DNA of 64,000 nucleotides from Oegoconia quadripuncta. Taxonomy: Eukaryota; Arthropoda; Insecta; Lepidoptera; Autostichidae. Numbering within the stretch: the first letter of the stretch is position 1; the number at the start of each line of letters is the position of its first letter. Both the position numbers and the translations under genes were made by a program. Below the pieces are notes generated by a model. That model saw only the letters and a program-made list of their open reading frames with translations, ran no database searches and had not been told where the DNA came from. This document shows, piece by piece, positions 1-9,639 of the stretch. The stretch is from the NCBI GenBank assembly GCA_949316235.1, contig OX438751.1, positions 21,204,801 to 21,268,800 on the forward strand. The letters are read 5' to 3'.

Positions 1-229
1 AGGCTTAACCTATGGCGAAGGGGATCAAGTTATGCTTGACACCCTGTTTTGATACACCACAGACAGCGCCACAACGCAGTGAGTGTTAATGTTTAGGAAG
101 CAAAAGGCTACCGCGAATAATAATGCCAATAGTAATCGTGGCAAAATTTCCCAAGGGCTTAGAAATTATGTCGGGTCGCCACTAAATCGGTGTAGAAGAC
201 AGGATGGTTATACGATGACACTTTATCCA
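1..229. other. Unassigned sequence
   Basis: No coding frame, repeat family or RNA gene could be recognised here. Base composition is less AT-rich than most of the window. Confidence 0.4.
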
Positions 230-540
230 GCATGACCCTCCTTTCATTAGACCAGCGCGGACAATCCTACAAAATATGATGAACAGTTTGCTCTGTATAT
301 CCACATTCAAGTTGAAGTGGCTGTGGGTAGAGCACGTAGCTTGAAGAAATTATGACAGGTGGGATACTCGAGTGGAGACCACGCACCGGCAAGCATTGCG
401 TAAAACGTCCACTGGTGGGTCCAAACGACCTGATATAAGTCGCGGGAAATCGCTGGATGTAGGCCGCTTCCAACCGTTAGCCACTGCTCCCTCACAGAAT
501 TGCACAGTGACGTTATATGGCTAATATGATGATAATAATT
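230..540 (+). mobile_element. RTE-type LINE remnant, 3' end
   Basis: Decayed end of a non-LTR retrotransposon reverse transcriptase. Read on the plus strand across frameshifts it gives pieces such as LKWLWVEHVA, then a segment like VETTHRQ, then GRFQP. These match the order WAGH, RPRTG, GRPP-W-DD and RWMQAA at the C-terminus of insect RTE proteins. The TGGCTAATATGATGAT-type ending (from about 518) is the usual 3' end of this family. There is no intact frame, and it is surely non-functional. Confidence 0.65.
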
Positions 541-544
541 ATGA

Positions 545-795
545 AATTAACAGAAAGACACCCAGATGTTTGTCCCGCGGGACTGACTTTATCGGGGTAA
601 AAAATACCCTATGTTTTACTATGGTTTTAATATGAAATTTGGTATGTACCTAAGTAGTAAAACATAGGGAATTTTTTACTACTTAGGTACATACCAAATT
701 TCATATTAAAACCATTCATCCGCTTCGGGGTGATTAATAAACAAACAAACATCCAAATTTTTTCATTTATAATATTAGTTAATAGATTAGATGAC
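545..795 (+). repeat. Dispersed TTTATAATATTAGT repeat with internal palindrome
   Basis: The order is TTTGTCCCGCGGGA, CTTTATCGGGGTAAAAAATACCC, AATTTCATATTAAAACCATTC, ACAAACAAACATCCAAA and TTTATAATATTAGTT. The same order appears, inverted, near 25.5-25.7 kb and partly near 46.5 kb. The class is uncertain; such sequences are very common in moth and butterfly genomes. This copy differs by carrying a large inverted duplication (see the next entry). Confidence 0.6.
621..715. repeat. 42-bp perfect inverted repeat (hairpin)
   Basis: Arms at 621-662 and 674-715 are exact reverse complements with an 11-base spacer. The transcript of either strand would fold into a 42-bp stem. The left arm is itself preceded by a third partial copy (601-620). 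This makes a direct-inverted-direct arrangement inside the surrounding repeat. Confidence 0.9.
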
Positions 796-869
796 TTATT
801 GATTGGCACTCGGTGGACATGATGACGTAATATTAGATTTCAGACCTACAAGGTTAAATGTTCTCACTG

Positions 870-1250
870 GTCTTATCTAAGTCTGCCGCCATGCTGCAAT
901 ATTGATAGAATTGTTGTGTTCCGACTCCTTAGCAAACCATTAAACAAATTAGGGATTTGGTTGAACGTGCTTCCACCTTATTTTTAACCCCTGCCGCAAA
1001 AAAGGGGTGTTAGGTTAGGGGTAAGTTTGATTGAGATATGTGTGTCTGTCTGTGGCACCGTAGCTCTTGAACTTGAACTTATCTTTTTTTATTTGAATGC
1101 AAGTTTTCTCGATTTCGTAGACATGTTTTATGAAAATCGGTTCAGCGGTTTTGTTTAAATTGCTTGTTTTCTACATATTCGATTTATAGTTATCAATTGA
1201 GGCATTTGATGGCGATTGCGGTCAAGTACTAACCTGTTATGCATTAAAAA
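870..1250 (+). mobile_element. SINE-C, 5'-truncated and interrupted
   Basis: 870-979 matches the middle of SINE-C (TCTTATCTAA, CTGCCGCC, ATTGTTGTGTTCCG, CGTGCTTCCACCTT). 1197-1250 matches its 3' end (GATTG-GGTCAAGTACTAACC, TTATGCATTAAAAA). Between them, 980-1195 holds unrelated sequence with GTGTGTCTGTCTGTGGCACCGTAGCTC, itself a dispersed motif that is partly repeated at 47.15 kb. This looks like one repeat inside another. Confidence 0.6.
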
Positions 1251-1254
1251 GAAC

Positions 1255-1320
1255 AATACAATACAAACATTTTATTGCACAAGAGAAAGGAAAATACAGT
1301 TACAGAAAGTACAGAACTCC
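1255..1320 (-). mobile_element. LINE 3' tail (CR1-like group)
   Basis: On the minus strand this ends CTTGTGCAATAAAATGTTTGTATTG. That is the polyadenylation-like tail shared with copies at 18.7, 43.9 and 62.4 kb. Only the extreme 3' end remains. Confidence 0.5.
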
Positions 1321-1699
1321 AGTATAGGGATTAAATATCGATAGTGATGTCTCTATAATATCGAAATATCGATATTTTTAACAATTTATCGGAATATCGT
1401 TATTATTCTGTCTCTCTTCAATTTAAGAGCTATGTTCTTGTCAGTGGAGTCCTTTCCACACTTCTCTACATTCCGCATTTTGTTTGCCTTACTTTCCTTT
1501 ATTTTTCTATACGATAAATGTAAATCGTTATATATTGTTTTTAACAATACTTCAACTCCTGAATGCTTTTTTCTTACTATCATTTGCTTGGAATTCATAA
1601 TAGATTCTGAGAAAAGATGAGAAAAGTTAAATTATTTTCCGTGTTATTAAAGTTGTACCCTATGAAATTAAAATCGACGGTGTTGCCACTCAAGTACAT
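1321..1699. other. AT-rich unassigned sequence with TATCGATA motifs
   Basis: Two exact TATCGATA octamers lie at 1336-1343 and 1367-1374 in a run of ATCG-containing repeats. A minus-strand open frame of about 70 codons exists here but resembles nothing known and is probably chance. Confidence 0.4.
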
Positions 1700-1855
1700 A
1701 ATAAATTATGTCATAAACAAAAACTTTGACTTTGACTTGACTTTGACTTTGACCCTTTTGGTGTTGCGGGTGTCCATGGGCGGCGGTGATTGCTTTCCAT
1801 CAGGTGACGCGCTTGCTCGTTTGTCGCCCTCTCATATAAAAAAATTAATAAAAAA
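1700..1855 (+). mobile_element. LINE 3' tail (GVHGRR group)
   Basis: A short TGACTT-type run (1722-1752) precedes CCCTTTTGGTGTTGCGGGTG, then GGCGGCGGTGATTGC and CCCTCTCATATAAAAAAA. The same tail sits at 34.1 kb, where it directly follows recognisable reverse-transcriptase C-terminal sequence. This is therefore a 5'-truncated copy of that LINE. Confidence 0.7.
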
Positions 1856-2040
1856 ATACAAACTTTCAAGTGAAAATTTTCCGAAATGAGTAAACCGATT
1901 CTAATTAAACTTTATAAGCATAAAGCACGTAAATTAATCTAAAAAGTTTGTAAAGAATATTTTCGAATAAGGGTAGAACTACTAAATTAGAGCGATTTTA
2001 AGTTTTCCACAGTAACAGAGAAAATGCAATATATTCTTTT
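1856..2040. other. Unassigned AT-rich sequence
   Basis: Nothing recognised. Confidence 0.3.
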
Positions 2041-2271
2041 AAATAATAATAAATATTTGGGGCACTTACATCAATCATCTAGTCCCAAACTAAGCAAAGC
2101 TTGTACTATGGGTACTAGATAATGGATAAACATACATAAATATTTATATAAACATCCATGACTGGGGAATAAATGTTCGTATTCATAATACAAACATTTA
2201 CCCCTCGCGGGATTCTAACCCGCAACCGTAGGTTTCGCTGACAGGGCCACTATCCACTACACAAATCGGTT
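2041..2271 (-). mobile_element. SINE-B, near full length
   Basis: On the minus strand the tRNA-like head starts near CGATTTGTGTAGTGGATAGTGG. It has a B-box-like GGTTAGAATCC, then CCAGTCATGGATGTTTATA, then CTTTGCTTAGTTTGGGACTAG, and ends in ATTTATTATTATTT. The head layout is as in SINE-A, but the tail is different. Confidence 0.75.
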
Positions 2272-2710
2272 TTAATTTTGAAAATGTTTTCTGCTAACTT
2301 TAAATTTATGTATTCTAGTTTTACGTATAAAGTTTCAATAGAATCGGTCTATTGATGTCGAAAATTTTTTGTGGTATTACCTATATCAAGCCTATTATAC
2401 TTATATATAGGCTTCAAAGTGGTATAGAATGCCGTGTGGGAAAACCCTCTTAACAGGGAAAAACAAGAATGTCACGCTGCCGTTGACTTAGATTCCGATG
2501 TTTTAAAGTGCTGCAAATAGTCTTGTATTGCTCAAATTATGGCATACAATTTTTTTTTATGTTAAGGCTTAGTAAGATATATATAATTATTTACATCAGT
2601 GGCCGCACCGTAGGCTGTCATTTCATAGGGTGTGTGTTAAACTTTAATTATCAGTTGACATTAATCCCGTACTACTATGATGATACATATTCGCGCCAAA
2701 AAAGGGTTCA
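2272..2710. other. Unassigned sequence
   Basis: No gene or repeat family recognised. A 68-codon plus-strand frame (2508-2714) has no recognisable features. Confidence 0.3.
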
Positions 2711-2963
2711 ATAAATATCTTTGCATATACACACAGCGCCATCTAGATCCACACTAAGCAACTAGGCTTGTATTATGGATACCAGATGATACACAAATAC
2801 ATTTCTTTTTGTACATAAATACATATAAAATGAAAAATCTTCTATACTCTGGAACACAACGTCCGTAATTCATCATTACAAACATGTGCCCCTAGCGGGA
2901 TTCGAACCCGCGACCTTTTGGTATAGCAGTCAGAGTTTCTAACCACTACACCAAACAGGTCGT
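2711..2963 (-). mobile_element. SINE-A, full length
   Basis: Minus-strand head GACCTGTTTGGTGTAGTGG carries an A-box-like block, followed by the B box GGTTCGAATCCCG. The body and the GCGCTGTGTGTATATGCAAAG region follow, ending in ATATTTATT. It does not fold as a full tRNA beyond the head and is not a tRNA gene. Confidence 0.85.
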
Positions 2964-3060
2964 GAAAAAACGTCGATATTAGAAAATATCGATAATTTAG
3001 TATCGATAAACCTGCTGATTTCGATATCAATTTCAAAATTACTATATTTTATCAATATCT
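2964..3060. promoter_or_regulatory. TATCGATA motif pair
   Basis: Exact TATCGATA at 2987-2994 and 3001-3008, with further CGATAT and ATCGAT words around them. In Drosophila this octamer is the DREF/BEAF-type recognition element. Function here is not shown. Confidence 0.35.
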
Positions 3061-3084
3061 ATCTCATCGAGACATTCAAAATTC

Positions 3085-3446
3085 TCACCTATAAATACAA
3101 CCTGCCTCACTTGCACGACATATTCAGGATGAAAGACATACGACCGTTACGAGGACACGCTCTGCGAATAAGCCGCACTCACGCTGACATCAATGTCCCC
3201 CATCACTTTCTGAGCAACCGTGTTGTTCAGGCCTGGAATAAGCTGCCGGAGGAGGTTGTCTCCGTGAATCAGTGAATTCGTTCAAGAATAGATAGGATAA
3301 ATTTTTAAAAAACTAGTAAAGACTTAAATATTGACTGAATAACAACATAATGATCAATGTGAACTCTTCCAACACTGTGACATAGACATACCAGCAGTAA
3401 TGCTGCTCGTCTATAATAATATAATAATAATAATAATAATAATAAT
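3085..3446 (+). mobile_element. CR1-like LINE 3' end
   Basis: Across one stop the frame reads LRGHALRISRTHADINVPHH, then FLSNRVVQAWNKLPEEVVSV, then NSFKNRIDR. This is the C-terminal end of CR1-clade reverse transcriptases (RGHS, N-F-RVV-WN-LP, V-SFK-RLD). The 3' UTR ends in an (AAT)n run at 3415-3446, a typical LINE tail. It is 5'-truncated and dead. Confidence 0.7.
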
Positions 3447-3943
3447 ATGGCTTCGTACAGTATACTGTATACATCCACTTTCAAAATGTTCAATCTCCTA
3501 AAATTACTAGTATCACGAAGTCCAATTGTCAAAATATCTAACATTGCCAAATTATACACCGTGGGCCTGATACCGTAATAAATTTGTCACTTAATGTTTC
3601 AAGGCCCATATTACAGAACCATACTGAACTCGTAATCTGTACTTAAAACTAATTGAAAATGGATAGATTAATTAATATTTCAGCGGCGAGCCAGAGATGG
3701 CTATAATACTTAGAAGAAAGAATTGGCCGAAATCAATTAAATATTATTACTTGCTTCTGAAAGAAATACCTATAACGAAGGGGCGTCCTACGCCTTTTGA
3801 CTTTAAATAAAAAATCATATATTTTTATTTGCTATAAATAGAGAATGTACATGAAATGTCGGGTGTTGTAAGTTATTTCTTTATTCAATTTTAGTTCTTG
3901 CCTATTTAGCCATTAACAGCATGCAAACATCATTTAGTAAATA
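3447..3943. other. Unassigned sequence
   Basis: Nothing recognised beyond short A/T-rich words. A motif CAAGGCCCATATTACAGAAC near 3600 resembles the ends of the M3 inverted-repeat element, but its partner is not evident. Confidence 0.3.
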
Positions 3944-3945
3944 TA

Positions 3946-4364
3946 TTGGGTCTTTACCTACGAAATTGGAGTTTTTTCTTCGTTAATCATATGTACCAAT
4001 TCCTGCGATTTTCAAAGCTATATGCAAATTTGTTTTTTATTTGGAAAATTGAATATTATTTCAAGGTTTCACATGAAATATTTTTTAATTTCTGGGCTAA
4101 ATCACATAATAAAAAAATATGAACAGAGCTCTTTTCATTTGCTTCCCATAATCATTTCTTAGATTCGCTGAAACTTTTATAAAGCGGTTACTTTTAAAAA
4201 TTAACGCTGCCTATACTTAACTTAATGTTATCCGATAATACACATAAAGTTTAGGTAAATTTGGATTTGCCGTTCTCAAAAAAAAATCAAAAATGTTTGT
4301 ATGGAGAAAACAATCTTAATGAAATTCTTCATACAAAACGCCAATTTAATAGGTAAGGATCTAA
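3946..4364 (+). mobile_element. M1 MITE-like element, copy 1
   Basis: Imperfect terminal inverted repeats (about 35 bp; TTTACCTACGAAATTGGAG against CTTACCTATTAAATTGGCG) bound 419 bp. TA dinucleotides sit at both edges, as expected for Tc1/mariner-type insertion. The same element is present inverted at 61.04-61.46 kb. No coding sequence is present. Confidence 0.75.
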
Positions 4365-4609
4365 TATTTATGTAACATTCAATATGCAAACGCTTCCAGA
4401 TTTGATAGAATATTAAATTACAAAATATCAGAGAATAATCTATAAATTATTATTAACATACAATGTCAATTTACTAATTATCATTTCAAATAACCATATA
4501 AGTTTAAAATCCAAAAAACCCAATAGCAAATTTTTATTTTTATATTTATCAGGTTCCATGTTGGATTCCTTCCTTTAAATGTAACCGCTGCTGCGACACT
4601 TCACCGACT
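4365..4609. other. Unassigned AT-rich sequence
   Basis: Nothing recognised. Confidence 0.3.
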
Positions 4610-4735
4610 GTTCATCCCACAGCCTTACACGTCCCCATTGTTGGGGCACAGTATCCTCTCACTGGGAGAAGGTATTGGTATGGGCCATAATCCACCATGT
4701 ATGGATTGCAATCCATGCAATCCATGCATGTTTGA
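4610..4735 (-). mobile_element. RTE-type LINE 3' fragment
   Basis: The plus strand reads CACAGCCTTACACGTCCCCA, TGTTGGGGCACAG, CCTCTCACTGGGAG and GGGCCATAATCCACCA. This is the reverse of the 3' untranslated segment common in RTE elements, and a similar piece lies at 39.46 kb. The tandem ATCCATGCA words near 4715 are local slippage. Confidence 0.5.
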
Positions 4736-5059
4736 GAGAGACATGGATGCATTGTCATTACTTTCGAAAAAAGAACACGCGAAGTATCTAATTTACGGAC
4801 AGCGAAAAATAAATCCATTGCAGGAGCGTTTTTTGAATTTGGAACATTACAACGCTCCAGCAATGTTGTATGAAACGGCGTGCTGGGGTTATTATATACT
4901 CTTTGATTGGATTTCTTTTATCATTCTTGGCTTACCAAAATCTCTTCGCTTAGTACAAATTGCGTTCACGTGGCTGTATGCGTAAATGCGTTTGCCTTTC
5001 GGCACAGATGATAAATAGAAAATCGGCGGCAAAGCTGAAAATTCGTCTTGATTTGTTAT
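4736..5059. other. Unassigned sequence
   Basis: A 115-codon plus-strand frame begins inside the LINE fragment at 4638 and runs to 4985. It has no recognisable domain and its start lies in repeat DNA, so I do not call it a gene. Confidence 0.3.
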
Positions 5060-5084
5060 TTAAATATTTATTATTTCCCTGCAT

Positions 5085-5240
5085 TCTTTTGAGAAAAGCA
5101 CTATATATGCCTCGGCGGAAATGGCGATTGCCTGTCTCGTATTAGTGAAGTCCTCGCCTACGGCTCGGCCTTCAAACTCATACTCGACCTGCAATTGCCT
5201 ATTTCTCGGCCTTTGCAATAATGTACTATTTATACATTGC
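5085..5240. mobile_element. Inverted-repeat element, imperfect hairpin
   Basis: A segment around 5105-5150 (CGGAAATGGCGATTGCCTG) is partly the reverse complement of 5175-5215 (CAATTGCCTATTTCTCGGCC). The short centre is rich in CCTCG and CTCGGCC. It has the form of a foldback MITE. Exact ends are unclear. Confidence 0.4.
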
Positions 5241-5640
5241 CTGAACGTGTTATTCGTTCTATAGAATACCGGATTATTCAGATTGCCAATAACATTTATA
5301 CAAATTGTAAGAAAATATTCCTTCAAAGTCGAATGAGAAACAAGCAAATAGTATCAATGAACTTATATACAAAATCACAAGCAGTTGTAAACAATGTATT
5401 TTATTATAAAGTAGGTATTACAGGTGGTTTGAGTAATTATTCAACCAGCAACTCTAACTATAAGTTACTAACAAGCCTTTCAATTAGTAGCAGAAAACAA
5501 AGAAAAAGTGGCGAACAGAGAAGCAGCTAACAGCAGTTATTAAAGTAAATGATTTTATAATGAGGTATTAAATAATAATACTCCTAGGCGAGAATTTTGT
5601 TTTATTTATAATGCATTGGACAAAGTGTGTTTTTAATTTT
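5241..5640. other. Unassigned sequence
   Basis: A 97-codon plus-strand frame (5237-5530) lacks recognisable features. Nothing else seen. Confidence 0.3.
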
Positions 5641-5652
5641 CATAAACTAACC

Positions 5653-5807
5653 CTGTCATTCATAAAAAATTACAAACGCTTTATTAGCCTGTTTCAGTTA
5701 AAATATGTTTTGTCACTTTCTTTCATAAGTTATGAACGACAGAGACAAAACATACTTTAACTAAAACAGGCTTATGCATTTGTAGATTTTTATGAATAAG
5801 GCGGTAA
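5653..5807. mobile_element. M2 foldback MITE-like element
   Basis: About 65-bp imperfect arms: CATTCATAAAAAATTACAAA with TTAGCCTGTTTCAGTTAAAA on the left. Their reverse complements lie on the right (TTAACTAAAACAGGCTTATG, then GATTTTTATGAATAAGGCGG). The whole element is about 155 bp, almost all stem. No coding capacity. Confidence 0.7.
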
Positions 5808-5845
5808 ATGTTTTCTTACTCTATGGTTGCATTAATTACAATTAT

Positions 5846-6003
5846 GACAACCTGATTAGGGTAGTAGTTATAAAGCGCTGATTGCTATACTAAACGGTCG
5901 CGGGTTCGAATCCCGCTAGGTGCATATGTTTGTATGATGAATACGGACACATATACCCATATAATGGATGTTTTCATTTAGGTATAAGTATTCATCAACA
6001 TCC
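5846..6003 (+). mobile_element. SINE-A, degenerate, tail missing
   Basis: The head is diverged (CTGATTAGGGTAGTAGTTA) but the B box GGTTCGAATCCCGCTAGG and the GATGAATACGGACA body are clear. The tail is lost after about 6000. Confidence 0.65.
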
Positions 6004-6719
6004 TTACAAGTGCTCTCATTCTATATTTTATTTTTTTTAAGGATTATGTAGGATATTTTTGCAAGAAATCCTGGCACAAAATCATTTGGGCTGTTTAGTT
6101 TGACGTGAATTTAAATCAAAGACTCGCGTAGTACCACTTCTCATTCTGTTATCACACTAAAGGCCCCAGTAGTATGTTGTGAACATTTATCATAGTGACG
6201 TGAACGGTTTGTATCGGCTTTACTATCTGACCAAGGACTAGATTATGTTGGTAAATATTGTAGGTGCGCTGCGTGCGTGAAAACCTAAGTGAGATAAACA
6301 GCTTATTAGATAGAGCGTGATTGGTGATTGCTTACCGATTTGGTTCAGTATTCCAGCCGTGTTTAGGGCATTAACTATTTTAATATCGCATATACAAACT
6401 TTTTAGTCCTTCAAAAATTGCAATTGTCCGGATAGTTCCAAATTCAAATAATATGGTATGTAATCAATGAAATTTTTTATTGATTCGAAATTTAAAATTT
6501 CAATTTCAAACATTCACGTCACACTTCATATTGCCTAGCTCTTCAGCCTCCGTATTGTAAAAAGTTTTAAATTTCGAATACATTTCTGTTCACGGAACTC
6601 ATTAAAAATTTGTACCTTTCCGAAACCGAATGGAATATCGATTGTCGAACCATTTGCAATACGAATGATACTTATATATGATAAGTATACAGCAAACGCA
6701 AAAAAATAGGTTCATCACT
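6004..6719. other. Unassigned sequence
   Basis: No gene, SINE or LINE was recognised in about 700 bp. Confidence 0.35.
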
Positions 6720-6965
6720 ATTTCGTATCACACGTCCCGTCTGTTTGGGCCATAAACCACCACGCAGGCCCAGTGGATTGGGGATTTGTGTCAATCTAGT
6801 TGCCACCTGAGAGCCAGTGGTCTCAAGCCGCTCCTAAAAAATATCCAGTGGTCGCCTATTCATGGACTGACCGCACCAGACGTGTGTTATTCTATTGACT
6901 TCTTCTTCTAATTTAAGAGCTACGCTACATTCTATTGACAAATGTCTTTTATTTTTGGGCAAATA
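6720..6965. mobile_element. RTE-related fragments
   Basis: GTTTGGGCCATAAACCACCACG with CCCAGTGGATTGG, and later ACTTCTTCTTCTAATTTAAGAGC, are short pieces of 3' sequence seen near other RTE remnants. Boundaries are uncertain. Confidence 0.35.
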
Positions 6966-7114
6966 AATTTAATAATAACGTTGGTGTAATTATATAAAGG
7001 TACATGCCACCGTAGTTTAAGACTCGAGCCCTGAGGATTCCGTAATACAAACTTAGAAAAAGATAAACCTAAAAAATTTAGTTTATAGACTTTTCATGAA
7101 TGAAAAAATCGCAA
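6966..7114. other. Unassigned sequence
   Basis: Nothing recognised. Confidence 0.3.
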
Positions 7115-7394
7115 ATATAAATAATAATAAATAAATAAACATCCTTAGACATACACACAGCGCCATCTAGTTCCACAGTAAGCAACTTAGACTTGTGTTG
7201 TGGACACCAGATGGTTGATATACTACATAAATACATTTTTTTTTGTAAATAAATACTTATTATATATGAAAACATCCATAACTCAGGTTCACATGTCCGT
7301 ATTCATCACACAAACATATGCCCCTAGCGGGATTCGAACCCACAACCTTTTGGTATAGTGGTCAGAGTTGCTAACCACTACACCAAACAGGTCG
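7115..7394 (-). mobile_element. SINE-A, full length
   Basis: Minus strand: head GACCTGTTTGGTGTAGTGG, B box GGTTCGAATCCCG, ATGTGAACCTGAGTTATGG body, GCGCTGTGTGTATGTCTAAGG and an ATTTATTTATTATT tail. A perfect palindrome begins 10 bp beyond the head. Confidence 0.85.
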
Positions 7395-7404
7395 TCAGAC
7401 AAAC

Positions 7405-7436
7405 TACTACGAGACAAATATATTTGTCTCGTAGTA
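7405..7436. repeat. Perfect 32-bp palindrome
   Basis: TACTACGAGACAAATA is followed at once by its exact reverse complement. There is no spacer. Confidence 0.9.
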
Positions 7437-8340
7437 ATTCTGTCAGTGAAATGGACGTTGCCTTTAGTTTGACACGCCAGGCCAGCCTGGATATTAAATA
7501 TATTAAAAGGAAAATGGTCACACCTAAATCGCCTCTACTAGTTAACCAGTATTCTGTAAAAATTTATTTTGCTTTGGATTGGGATCTCTACTGTGCTATT
7601 TAAATGTACAAGTAAATAATCAATATAGCAATTATTTTATTTATTAAAAGTTATATTAATTTTCCATATAATAAACTGATGCCCTCTGTTAAATGTTGAC
7701 CCTCTTATGGCTCTCCTTGTAGTTAAAAATGGGAGGATATCATGCTCTAAAAGCCATTAATACATATAAAAACCTATATATAACTTCAAATATCCCAAAC
7801 AACCTTCTAACAATTTTTAAATCTATCTGAAATGAACTAAACATTCCCAAAGTAAATCGACAAAATACCAAGCCAATCAAATTCCCATGTTTAATAAACA
7901 AAACAAAATGAAGCAATCTAAAGTTGATAAATTTCGACCAACACAGAAACGGTTGGTACTTGCTACATCGAAGAGTAATTAAACTCGCACCGAGAGGACT
8001 CAATACTCGTTTTGATATCAATAACATGTGTTTTAATTAGTAACGAAATGTTGCACAAGATATGTGTAGGCGCATGTTATTAAAATTTCAATCCGTCTGT
8101 TTGTTCCAAATATTTTCCTATTCTATAGTGATACAAACTGCACTATTATTGTTTCCAAGTCTTTACAAACGCGTATCTTTAAAACAACCATTAAACAGAA
8201 ACTATGTGCCAAAGGCTATTATAAAATTTCTGACTATGTGGATGATAAGAATGCGTGGACATGAACCGCTCGGCAAAATATCCAGTATATTCTATTCTTA
8301 TTTTTTTGTCGAATCATAAATTTAACAATTATTCCAAATT
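7437..8340. other. Unassigned sequence
   Basis: Open frames of 81, 95 and 85 codons occur (7358-7603 plus, 7740-8027 minus, 8062-8319 plus). They have no recognisable motif, overlap nothing conserved and start without context. I see no gene or repeat. Confidence 0.3.
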
Positions 8341-8354
8341 GTATTTGTATTGAT

Positions 8355-8510
8355 TTATTTAAAAAGAGCAACCCCTGAATTTCTTGCTCGTTGTTCTCTG
8401 GGGAGACTGCCTAGTGAATGAGCGATAACTGTATGGTCATGACGATTTCAAATGTTATTCTTATAACTTACGAAACAAACATTTTTGATTTGATTTGATT
8501 TATCCATTTA
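8355..8510 (+). mobile_element. LINE 3' tail (GAGCAACCC group)
   Basis: AAAAAGAGCAACCCCTGAAT, TTCTTGCTCGTTGTTCTCTG and a TTTGATTTGATTTGATTTATC tail match, inverted, the segment at 37.11-37.26 kb. Confidence 0.5.
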
Positions 8511-8889
8511 ATCATAAAAAAAAAACATTCTATGAGGAGGTCGCGTGAAGACCGCGTTCTTTCACTCCATGCATTGCAGTACTCAATACTTTATTGCCTA
8601 AAATATAGATCATCATGGATCCTGTTGAGCACAGCTAATTTGAAGAGAGGAGGACTTATAGGAGAACAAAGTTTACATATTTACTATAATTATCTAACTA
8701 AATGTAACCTAAGTACTTTCTATAGTTCTATTTATTATAATTGTATTCGTTAGTTTTGTTATTATCATTATTATATTTGTAATTGTATTCAATTATAATC
8801 TATTAATGTACAAATAGTGGAATATTATTTCTTATTGTTTGCGCTTAGATGCAGTGAGCAAAAAAAAAAATAATTTCTTATAACATCGG
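8511..8889. other. Unassigned sequence
   Basis: A 73-codon frame (8532-8753) shows no known features. The DNA becomes AT-rich toward 8890. Confidence 0.3.
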
Positions 8890-9119
8890 CTTAATGCAGG
8901 CGAAGTCGTCGGCCATTGCGAGTTGTATTCGACGGCTCATGTCCGCTAATAATCTCGCCACAAGCCTATTAGATCGACGACCCGACTATTTAGAGTTGTT
9001 ATGTACTGCGCTTGCTGACGTTGAATCTATAAAGGACGCAGTTTATAGCTTAGTGTTTGTGTTCCATAGAAAGAGAAACGACTGTGGCACCTCTCAGCAT
9101 CGTCGTCGTCACGCCAACA
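8890..9119. other. GC-richer block of unknown origin
   Basis: This 230-bp block is clearly richer in CG words than its flanks and is open on the plus strand for about 75 codons (from ATG at 8894). The frame then runs antisense through the neighbouring LINE, so the long open frame to 9592 is not trustworthy. It may be a fragment of an unrecognised element. Confidence 0.3.
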
Positions 9120-9597
9120 GCCTACTAAATTTTGGCCATCATATCAGCCGAAAGACGTCCACAGCTGCATGGCCGCCCAAAGACCTCCACAACGATCGGT
9201 CTTGCGCTGCCCGCATCCAGCGGCTTCCCCCGACCTTTACCAAATTGTCGGCCCCTCGGGTCTGTCCACGCTTCGTCTTCCGGCGCATGGTCGCCACTCG
9301 AGAACATTTCCGCCCCAACGGCCGTGCTACATGCCCCGCCCACTGCCACTTAAGTTTGGCAAGTCTTCGGGCAATATCGGTCACGTTGTTTCTCCTGCGG
9401 ATCTCCTCATTTCTTGTTCGATCCCGTAGGGAGACTCCGAGCATAGCTCTCTCCATTACCCTTTGGGTGACCTTGAGCCTTTTTATGAGGCCCATAGTGA
9501 GCGACCACGTTTCAGTTCCATATGTCATCACTGGCAACACACACTGGTCAAAAACTTTCGTTTTGAGATATTGCGGTATAAATTTCAAATAATACAA
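9120..9597 (-). pseudogene. RTE-type LINE reverse transcriptase, C-terminal fragment
   Basis: An open minus-strand frame of 152 codons ends near 9139. It encodes the C-terminal part of an RTE endonuclease-reverse transcriptase: FDQCVLPVMTYGTETWSLT, then VTQRVMERAMLGVSLRDR, then IRRRNNVTDIARRLAKLKWQ, WAGHVARP and GSRWMRAAQDRSLWRSLG. This order is diagnostic for the family. The endonuclease and the main RT palm are absent, since full proteins are several times longer. Between LGRKCSR and GADNLVKV the RPRTG/GRPPTRW segment is disturbed, and the last residues continue in the next frame (GRPCSCGRL). It is a dead, 5'-truncated copy. It is better preserved than the other RTE pieces here, so probably younger. 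Confidence 0.8.
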
Positions 9598-9639
9598 TAA
9601 TTTTACAATAATGTGACTGTTAATTATATCATCAGTGAA

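Noticed and set aside
1617..1889. Repeated [16 protein letters not shown] peptide (also at 34 kb)
   Set aside because: It is the 3' end of the GVHGRR-group LINE read in the wrong frame. The true frame ends in GVAGVHGRR.
4638..4985. 115-codon plus-strand frame with Cys-rich start
   Set aside because: The Cys-rich part is the reverse of an RTE 3' end plus ATCCATGCA slippage. The rest has no recognisable domain.
8894..9592. Longest open frame in the window (232 codons, plus strand)
   Set aside because: Most of it runs antisense through a clear RTE reverse-transcriptase fragment. The composition of that fragment keeps the opposite strand open.
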